Source: a bacterium (GTDB lineage Bacteria; Armatimonadota; Fimbriimonadia; Fimbriimonadales; GBS-DC). From it: a DNA stretch of 6,290 bases. A program made the translations under genes and the position numbers. This document shows, one piece after another, positions 1 through 4,783 of this stretch. The DNA is taken from NCBI GenBank assembly GCA_029335935.2, contig JARJMV020000254.1, positions 1 through 6,290 of the forward strand, read 5' to 3'. Every line of letters starts with the position of its first letter. Position 1 is the stretch's first letter. The notes under the pieces were generated by a model that saw nothing but the letters and a program-made list of their open reading frames with translations, was not told where the DNA came from and ran no database searches.

Positions 1-172
1 GGGCAATCTCGTACTCGAAGGGCTGCTGCAGCGGATGCACCACGGCGGTTCGCGCCGCAGGTGCGAACATGCGTACAATCCATTCGCGCGCGCTGCGCCA
101 GAGCGAGGACATCCCCGCGAGGATGTCCGTCGACCGCGCAGGTCGGCGCCCCAGAATGCCAACCCTATGCAT
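1..172 (-). CDS. Partial unknown protein (N-terminal 57 residues)
   Basis: A minus-strand reading frame opens at ATG 172-170 and stays open through the left edge, so only the N-terminus is visible. It begins MHRVGILGRRPARSTDILAG and ends in PLQQPFEYEIA at the edge. The start is supported by GGAG at 184-181, eight bases upstream. Third codon positions are roughly three-quarters G or C by hand count, as expected for a coding frame in this GC-rich genome. I see no signal peptide, membrane segment or family motif; the segment is basic, and residues around 24-37 (LWRSAREWIVRMFA) could form an amphipathic helix. It lies downstream of the consensus promoter at 495-522 with a leader of about 315 nt, so it is probably transcribed separately from the upstream operon as well as by read-through. 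Function is unknown; it is probably a real gene, but only its start is seen. Confidence 0.55.
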   Translation of the reverse strand, partial: MHRVGILGRRPARSTDILAGMSSLWRSAREWIVRMFAPAARTAVVHPLQQPFEYEIA

Positions 173-490
173 TGTTGTATCTCCCGTCTGTGTGATAGTC
201 TCGTCGCTGTGCGCTACGACCGAGTGTCGCGGGCAGCTGGGCTACCCCGAACTCGGAGGCGATGTGGGTGTATTTGCGCGGTCGGTTTCGGTACCAGACG
301 CTCACAGCGCGCCCCGAGGGGCACAAGCGCCTATGTGGCAGAGATCCAAATCGGGGTTTCAATCGCACCGTTTGGCTGGAACCGACGCCGATTGACGACT
401 CCTACACGGTGTTGGACGGCGAATTAGCGCCCGTCTCGCCTCCCCCCTTTGGTATTTCTGCGTGCAGCGCGTCCGACGCGCTGCAAGGCT
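173..490 (-). other. Long untranslated leader with potential RNA structure
   Basis: This stretch between the promoter at 495-522 and the start codon at 172 holds no convincing gene. Read on the minus strand it contains several self-complementary segments. These are the 10-bp hairpin at 485-463, a GACG/CGTC-type stem around 436-416 with loop CTAATT, AATCGG (393-388) facing CCGATT (354-349), and a composite stem in which CACA, GCGC and GCCC (337-319) face GGGC, GCGC and TGTG (314-303). No riboswitch consensus that I know (TPP, SAM, cobalamin, T-box) and no RNase P, tmRNA or SRP signature is evident. Two weak reading frames cross it: a 67-codon minus-strand frame ending at 165 and a plus-strand frame from 262. 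Neither has a credible ribosome site. It could be a regulatory leader, a small RNA, or decayed coding sequence. GC-rich DNA forms stems by chance, so the structure claim is tentative. Confidence 0.35.
463..485 (-). other. Perfect 10-bp hairpin, possible terminator or 5'-end hairpin
   Basis: On the minus strand TGCAGCGCGT (485-476) pairs perfectly with ACGCGCTGCA (472-463) around a three-base loop CGG. It lies 17 bases past the stop codon of the flavoprotein gene, where a terminator would be expected, but no run of U follows, so it is not a standard intrinsic terminator. It also begins only a few bases after the predicted start of transcription from the promoter at 495-522. It could therefore sit at the very 5' end of the new transcript, where such hairpins protect RNA from decay. 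The structure is plain in the sequence; the role is inference. Confidence 0.5.
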
Positions 491-494
491 CCTT

Positions 495-522
495 ATTATA
501 CCCTATCGCGCGCGTTTGTCAA
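495..522 (-). promoter_or_regulatory. Consensus sigma70-type promoter inside the 3' end of ypdA
   Basis: On the minus strand TTGACA (522-517) and TATAAT (500-495) are both perfect consensus hexamers with a 16-nt spacer. The -35 box lies within the last codons of the flavoprotein gene (SLDK region) and the -10 box just past its stop codon at 505-503. Transcription would start near 490-487 and run left toward the partial gene at 1-172. AAGGAG (494-489) follows the -10 box but has no well-spaced start codon. A fully consensus pair is unlikely by chance in GC-rich DNA. It would give the left-hand gene its own strong expression, independent of the adaptor operon. Confidence 0.8.
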
Positions 523-1486
523 GGCTTCTCTGGATTGCCTGAATGGAGTGTTTCACGCGCTCGCGCGCTACATAGACGAACCCATCGCGCGAGATTGCCC
601 CCGCCACGAACACGCCACGCGCAGGCGTTTCGTAGGTGTCGGGATTGTGAACAGGCTTGCCATCCGCGCCGAACGGTACGCCCAGCGGCGCGAGCAGGCT
701 CCGGTCGGGCTGCAAACCAATCATCGTGAGAACAAAGTCCACAGGCAGGTTCTCGATGCCCTGTGTGCAGCGGAGGTCAACGCAGTCAGGGTGAATGCGC
801 AAAATCTGCGTCTCTGTGAGCGGCGTAATGCGATGCTCCTCTACGCGAAGCTGGATTTCGCGCAGGATGAAGGGGCGGAACTTACACTGTTCAAGCGTCG
901 GTTGGTCGACGGCGAGCCACACGCGGGCGTCAGCGTCGGCGAGACGGATAGCGGCTTCACCTGCCGAGTTGCCCGCGCCCACAATCAGCACACGCTGGCG
1001 CCAAAACCGCGTCGGTTCATCGTAGCGCGTTAGCACATGGGGCAAATCTGCCCCGTCGACCGACAAACGCTTCTCTTTGCCCCAGACGCCCGTGCAGAGC
1101 AGTACGCAGCGCGTATGATACTGTGCAGGCAGTTGATGGGGCAGGCGCAGGCTGTGCAGGGTATAGCCCGATTCGGACGGATCGAGCCGAACGACGCGCT
1201 CGTAGGTGCGGATGGGTAGGTTCTCTGCAGAGGCCACCTTGCGATAATAGTTGATTGCCATCTCGCGGGTGGGCTTCTCATCGTGAGGTGTGGGGAATGG
1301 GTAGCCGCCAATCGCCAGTTCATCGGCAGGCGAGAAGAAGCGCATACCGAGCGGGTACTCCAGCAGCGACTGGCAGATCGTGCCCGCTTCCAGAATCAGA
1401 AAGTCCAGTTCGGCGCGTTTGGCTTCGATGCCTGCCGCAAGACCAATCGGTCCTGCGCCGACGATGATGAGGTCGCAAGAGAGCAT
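503..1486 (-). CDS. ypdA: YpdA/Bdr-family FAD-dependent pyridine nucleotide oxidoreductase
   Basis: This cytosolic two-dinucleotide-binding flavoprotein (327 aa, normal family length) resembles YpdA, the NADPH-dependent bacillithiol disulfide reductase of Firmicutes. Visible features are the N-terminal FAD-binding motif VGAGPIG (residues 9-15) with a Glu after the second strand (E33), the family-typical segment YPLGMRFFSPADELAIGGYPF (44-64), the CTG motif (131-133), an NAD(P)-binding motif VGAGNSAGEAA (169-179), and a C-terminal flavin contact GVFVAGA (291-297). There is no CxxC pair, which argues against thioredoxin reductase. In characterised YpdA proteins a Cys follows the GGGP of the first motif and is needed for activity; here that position (14) is Ile. 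ATG 1486-1484 was chosen over the in-frame TTG one codon earlier because it forms a TGATG overlap with the upstream stop and has GAGG seven bases before it. Translation is probably coupled. The substrate is uncertain; it may not act on bacillithiol. Confidence 0.88.
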   Translation of the reverse strand: MLSCDLIIVGAGPIGLAAGIEAKRAELDFLILEAGTICQSLLEYPLGMRFFSPADELAIGGYPFPTPHDEKPTREMAINYYRKVASAENLPIRTYERVVRLDPSESGYTLHSLRLPHQLPAQYHTRCVLLCTGVWGKEKRLSVDGADLPHVLTRYDEPTRFWRQRVLIVGAGNSAGEAAIRLADADARVWLAVDQPTLEQCKFRPFILREIQLRVEEHRITPLTETQILRIHPDCVDLRCTQGIENLPVDFVLTMIGLQPDRSLLAPLGVPFGADGKPVHNPDTYETPARGVFVAGAISRDGFVYVARERVKHSIQAIQRSLDKRAR

Positions 1487-2238
1487 CAACTCGCCTCGTA
1501 GCCATCAGGCAGTTTACGGAACTCCAGAAAGCCTATCGACAGTCCGCCGCGCACATACCACTCGACGCCTTCCTGTTGCGCAATCGCTTCGGTATCGGGC
1601 GTGCCCCACTCCTCGCCGATAACAACGGGCGTCGCGTTCACGCCGACTTGGCGGAGCGTTTCCGCGCGCGCTTTGGCGCGACGCACATCATTAATGCCCA
1701 GTTTCAAGCCGATTTCCCCCACCATCACATGGTCGCCTTTCCACCAGATGAGATCGGCGAGGAACGGGTCGTTCTGCGGTTCGATATCGATGCCTTGCTG
1801 GAAGTAGGGCGCGAGCCATCGTGCGACCTGTTGGCGCACATGGGGTTCACCCCTGCCGCCGCCGTTGCCGCCGTAGAAGAGCGCGGGCGCACGCGCCACC
1901 ACATCGCGTTCGTAGCGTTCACCTTCGCGCCTGCCCGTCTCGCCCTGCTGCCAGTTCTCCAGCCGTTCGAGACGCCGCGCCATCTCGTGCCAAATCTGCA
2001 CCAGCTCCTGAACCGTTGTGTCAGTGCGTCGCTGCGCTTCCGCAAGCTCCTCCACGCGCTGTTCAGTGCGTCGCTGCGCTTCCGCAAGCGATTGCACGAT
2101 CTCCATCAGCTGCTGGAACTTCTCAGGCAGCTCCATCCACTGCCGCCCAAGAATCGCCTCGCGCATGCGCTGACGCCATTCGGGTTTCTCTTCCAGTATC
2201 CGCAGCAGGTCCTCGAAGTCCGTCACTGTGAATGCCAT
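1486..2238 (-). CDS. Coiled-coil protein with PD-(D/E)XK-like C-terminal domain (DUF3782-like)
   Basis: This is a 250-residue soluble protein of unknown function. Residues 1-45 form a helical head rich in charged residues. Residues 46-100 are a coiled coil built on a 14-residue repeat (EAQRRTEQRVEELA at 53-66, EAQRRTDTTVQELV at 67-80). A glycine-rich linker (GGNGGGRG, 123-130) leads to an alpha/beta domain. That domain has the order expected of PD-(D/E)XK folds: an Asp (D162) before a strand, then VGEIGLK (173-179), then a basic helix. Similar coiled-coil plus nuclease-like proteins occur in multiple copies in cyanobacteria and thermophiles (DUF3782 and relatives). The usual E-x-K is not intact: E175 is followed by I-G, and the nearest Lys is two positions late. 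The start ATG 2238 has AGAGGGG (2252-2246) seven bases upstream. It lies 24 bp after the adaptor gene and is coupled to ypdA. Nuclease activity is doubtful; the assignment is by pattern only. Confidence 0.7.
   Translation of the reverse strand: MAFTVTDFEDLLRILEEKPEWRQRMREAILGRQWMELPEKFQQLMEIVQSLAEAQRRTEQRVEELAEAQRRTDTTVQELVQIWHEMARRLERLENWQQGETGRREGERYERDVVARAPALFYGGNGGGRGEPHVRQQVARWLAPYFQQGIDIEPQNDPFLADLIWWKGDHVMVGEIGLKLGINDVRRAKARAETLRQVGVNATPVVIGEEWGTPDTEAIAQQEGVEWYVRGGLSIGFLEFRKLPDGYEAS
2021..2089 (-). repeat. Direct repeat, 27-nt identical core with 42-nt period
   Basis: Positions 2021-2047 and 2063-2089 carry the same 27 bases, offset by exactly 42 nt (14 codons, two coiled-coil heptads). 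They encode the repeated block beginning EAQRRT in the coiled coil. The near-perfect DNA identity suggests a recent internal duplication, or ongoing slippage that changes coiled-coil length in units of two heptads. Confidence 0.85.
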
Positions 2239-2262
2239 CGTACAGCCCCTCTATATGATACC

Positions 2263-3942
2263 TCACTCGTCGGCTGTTTCCTGCTCTTGATTGCGGTCTC
2301 GGTCGATATCGAACTGGCGTCGCTGCGGACCTGTGAAGCGCGGTTTGAGCACCTTCTCGCCTGCGCGCACCCCCTCTAAAATCTCGGCGTGGCTCGCGTT
2401 GCGCAGCCCGATTTTGACATACACCTTCTCGGTCTTCGGCTTGCCATCGGGTTCGGTCTGGTTGGGCACGATTCGCAGCACATACTCTCGGTTGTCTTCT
2501 TTGCCGATAGCCTCCAGAGGCAAGCGCAGCACGTTGGCTTTGCGCTGGACGAAGATTCGGCAGCGTGCGGTCATGCCGGGGCGCAGGGCGTCGTCGGTCT
2601 GGTTGAGGTAGACCTCGACGGAGAACTTCACGACGCCGAGCGCGGTGTTCTGTCCGCTGTTTTGCGCGGCGGGAGCAATCTTGCGCACCACACCTTTGAA
2701 CTTGCGGTCGGGCAGGGCGTCGACCGTGATTTCCACGGGCATGCCCACGCGCACTTTGGCGACATCGAGTTCGTTGAGGTTGAGACGCACGCGCATTTGG
2801 GAGAGGTCAGCGACCTGCAAGATGGGCGTGCCTTCGCCGAAGCCCGTTGTGCCCGACATCACCAGCTCGCCGACCTCGCGGTAGCGGCGCGTCACCACGC
2901 CGCGGATGGGGGCGCGCACATCGGTCTCGGCGAACTGGATCTTCAGGTTCTGATAGTTGCTGACGGCTTGTCGCTCGTTGGCGCGGGCTTGCTTGAGTTC
3001 GAGTTGGCGCATCTCGATTTCACGCAGGCGCAGGCGGGCGTTTTGCAGCTCGGTCTGCGCGGCTTCGAGGGCTTGGCGTTTCAGCTCGTCCTGTACGGCG
3101 TTGGCGCGGGCGCGTTCAAGCTCCGCCTGCGCCGACTCCACCTGCGCTTGCGCGTTTTGGAGTTCGATCTGATGCTGTTGGGCGAGTTGCTGCTGACGCT
3201 GTTGGAGGTTGCGCAGTTGGCTCTCCGCGCTGACCAGTTGGGTCTGGGCGGCGTCCACCTGCTGGCGCGACACATAGCCTTTTTCCAGCAGGTTCTGGAG
3301 CCGTTCGTAGTTGCGTCGCGCCTCTTGGAGGCGTGTCTCGGCGTCGCGCACGGCGTTGGCGACCTCCACGCGCTCTTGCGGGTGCTTCACCTCGCGCAGG
3401 AGGTGCAAGTTCTCTTGGGCGGTTCTGAGCGCGTTCTCGGCGTTGGTAAGCGCAGCTCGGGTGAGCGTGGGTTGAACATCCGCCTCGCGTTGCGCCCCTT
3501 CGTAGCGGATTTGCGCCTGACGCAGTTGCAGTCGCGCCTGCGCCGCTTCCATCTCCAGCGCGATACGCGCTCGCTCCGCACTCGCCTGCGCCGACTCGAC
3601 CTGCGCGCTGCCCTGCTCGACCTGTTGCTTAATCTCACGTGGGTCGATGCGCCCGAGCAGCTGACCCTGCTCTACCACAGCGCCCTCGTCCACCAGTAGC
3701 GACTCGATACGCCCGGGCACACGCGACTTAATCTCCACTTGACGCACGGGTTCCAGCGCGCCTGACTCGCTGACCTCCACCGATATTTCGCCGCGCTCCA
3801 CGGTGAAGGTGCGCTCGGGCAGGTGGACTGCCGCTTGCACGCGCTTACCCACGATAAACAGCGCCCCGCCGCCGCACACCAGCGCGCTGACGAGCGCGAC
3901 TCCGCAACCAATCAGACCTTTTCGCATCCGATGCCGTCCCAT
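2263..3942 (-). CDS. HlyD/MacA-type periplasmic adaptor subunit of an efflux or secretion system
   Basis: This membrane-fusion (adaptor) protein links an inner-membrane transporter to an outer-membrane channel in the periplasm. Residues about 9-32 are a single N-terminal membrane anchor. The first half of the lipoyl-like domain is about 64-100 (VPGRIESLLVDEGAVVEQGQ). A long Gln/Glu/Ala-rich alpha-helical hairpin spans about 101-336, followed by the second lipoyl half (about 340-378, VRAPIRGVVTRRY) and a beta-barrel and membrane-proximal region (about 384-535). The tail is charged (RDRNQEQETADE). At 559 residues it is much longer than MacA (about 370); the excess is in the coiled coil, where QVESAQA occurs twice (114-120 and 267-273). 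ATG 3927 (MRKGLIGCG) is an alternative start: AGGG ten bases upstream supports 3942, whereas a TAGAAT -10 box at 3952-3947 would favour 3927. It is the first gene of the three-gene operon. No permease or channel gene is adjacent, so its partners are unknown. Confidence 0.9.
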   Translation of the reverse strand: MGRHRMRKGLIGCGVALVSALVCGGGALFIVGKRVQAAVHLPERTFTVERGEISVEVSESGALEPVRQVEIKSRVPGRIESLLVDEGAVVEQGQLLGRIDPREIKQQVEQGSAQVESAQASAERARIALEMEAAQARLQLRQAQIRYEGAQREADVQPTLTRAALTNAENALRTAQENLHLLREVKHPQERVEVANAVRDAETRLQEARRNYERLQNLLEKGYVSRQQVDAAQTQLVSAESQLRNLQQRQQQLAQQHQIELQNAQAQVESAQAELERARANAVQDELKRQALEAAQTELQNARLRLREIEMRQLELKQARANERQAVSNYQNLKIQFAETDVRAPIRGVVTRRYREVGELVMSGTTGFGEGTPILQVADLSQMRVRLNLNELDVAKVRVGMPVEITVDALPDRKFKGVVRKIAPAAQNSGQNTALGVVKFSVEVYLNQTDDALRPGMTARCRIFVQRKANVLRLPLEAIGKEDNREYVLRIVPNQTEPDGKPKTEKVYVKIGLRNASHAEILEGVRAGEKVLKPRFTGPQRRQFDIDRDRNQEQETADE

Positions 3943-3946
3943 CAGA

Positions 3947-3952
3947 ATTCTA
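3947..3952 (-). promoter_or_regulatory. Possible -10 box (TAGAAT) for the adaptor operon
   Basis: TAGAAT on the minus strand ends four bases before the adaptor ATG at 3942. Transcription starting about seven bases later would fall inside that ATG and would favour the in-frame ATG at 3927. I see no good -35 box 16-18 bases upstream; that region overlaps the start of the divergent gene. The assignment is weak. Confidence 0.3.
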
Positions 3953-3963
3953 CCCTATGCAGG

Positions 3964-3969
3964 TACACT
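3964..3969 (+). promoter_or_regulatory. Possible -10 box (TACACT) placed for a leaderless CHAD mRNA
   Basis: TACACT on the plus strand is separated by exactly seven bases from the ATG at 3977. This is the TANNNT-N7-ATG arrangement known for leaderless genes in, for example, Deinococcus. No Shine-Dalgarno sequence precedes that ATG, which fits. AAGGAGG occurs just inside the gene (3983-3989), but no in-frame start codon follows it at a useful distance. The pattern is seen directly; leaderless use is inference. Confidence 0.4.
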
Positions 3970-3976
3970 TTCGCGT

Positions 3977-4783
3977 ATGCGCAAGGAGGGCTACTGCGCG
4001 TTCGGGGCGCGCCAGACTGCAGCGGCTGTGCAGGCGTTGCAGCGCGTGATGACAGAGTTCGACGCGCACAACACTGCCGCGCTTGAGGACGCCCTGCACG
4101 CCGCGCATCGGCTGCAGACCTGTCTCACGCTGTTTCGCGGGTGCTACCCGAAAACGCGCATTGCGCTCTGGAAGCGTCGGCTGCGTCGCCTCATCCGTGC
4201 GCTGAACGCCCTGCACGACTGTCATCAGCTGATTCAACGCCTCGAGTCGCTCACGCCGCCGCCTGAACACCGACGGGGGGTGCAACGCGCTCGTTTGCGC
4301 GTGCGCCAACGCGCCGAGACCCACGCCGCCGCCTTGCAAGGCGCATGGCAACAGTGGCTCACGGCGCACGCCCCTCACGAGATTCAAGGCTTGTCTAAAC
4401 GCTGGGTGGAGTCCTTCGGTGAAGAACCCATCGATGCGGCGTACTTAGAGCGTCAGTGGCGACAGTTCTCGCGCGAGCAGGCGTCGGCGTTGGAGGCGGA
4501 CACACGCCAGTCGCTGGAGGTGCGCTGCGGGCGGCTTCACGCCTTGTTGGAAGGCGCGTGCCTGCTGAAACCTCTGATCGCTCAATGGCTGGACGAGCAA
4601 CCGATTCGCGAGGCGCTTCGCCGACTGGAGACGGAACGGTGGGCGCAGCAGGCACAGCGCACCCTGCACGCCGTCGCCGAGAGTGAACGCGAGCAGATGC
4701 AACGCTATGCAGGCAACCTACGCGGCTACGCGCAGCTGCGCCGCGGCATCGAGTGGGCGATGCATCAAATCCTGCAGCGTTAG
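3977..4783 (+). CDS. CHAD-domain protein
   Basis: This is a 268-residue, all-helical, Arg- and His-rich protein of the CHAD (conserved histidine alpha-helical domain) family. CHAD domains bind polyphosphate and often accompany CYTH phosphatases or polyphosphate granules. The signature is seen at residues 37-90: LHAAHRLQTCLTLFR (40-54), a cluster of basic residues at 66-74 (KRRLRRLIR), and ALNALHDCHQLIQRLE (75-90), which matches the family pattern of a His-containing first helix and an R-D/H-D turn. A second helical half follows, with more basic and His residues (139-268). There is no CYTH domain, signal peptide or membrane segment, so it is cytosolic and stand-alone. An upstream in-frame start at 3803 was rejected because it would overlap the adaptor gene; ATG 3977 gives MRKEGYCAFG. 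It is divergent from the adaptor operon (34-bp gap), and its stop overlaps that of the HAF gene. Confidence 0.8.
   Translation: MRKEGYCAFGARQTAAAVQALQRVMTEFDAHNTAALEDALHAAHRLQTCLTLFRGCYPKTRIALWKRRLRRLIRALNALHDCHQLIQRLESLTPPPEHRRGVQRARLRVRQRAETHAAALQGAWQQWLTAHAPHEIQGLSKRWVESFGEEPIDAAYLERQWRQFSREQASALEADTRQSLEVRCGRLHALLEGACLLKPLIAQWLDEQPIREALRRLETERWAQQAQRTLHAVAESEREQMQRYAGNLRGYAQLRRGIEWAMHQILQR

Noticed and set aside
107..128. 8-bp hairpin GGACATCC with GGATGTCC
   Set aside because: It lies inside the partial coding sequence at the left edge and has no U tract; probably chance in coding DNA.
165..368. 67-codon minus-strand frame in the leader, overlapping the start of the left-edge gene
   Set aside because: It starts with GTG without a Shine-Dalgarno sequence and has no recognisable motif. 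Its third positions are GC-rich, so it is the best alternative if the leader is coding.
424..486. A 20-codon basic leader peptide from TTG 486 after AAGGAG
   Set aside because: The gap from AAGGAG to TTG is only two bases, too short for initiation, and the frame is opened by the hairpin sequence.
262..729. Plus-strand frame whose first 65 residues look protein-like (starts MWVYLRGRFRYQ)
   Set aside because: It has no ribosome site, runs through the hairpin and deep into ypdA antisense, and opposes a consensus promoter. A decayed gene fragment in 262-450 cannot be excluded.
1576..2379. A 267-codon open frame on the plus strand
   Set aside because: It is antisense to the coiled-coil/PD-(D/E)XK-like gene, which has a clear ribosome site and protein features; it is a shadow frame in GC-rich DNA.
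2389..3699. A 436-codon open frame on the plus strand
   Set aside because: It lies wholly antisense to the adaptor gene; its Leu/Ala/Gly-rich translation mirrors the coiled-coil codons and shows no domain.
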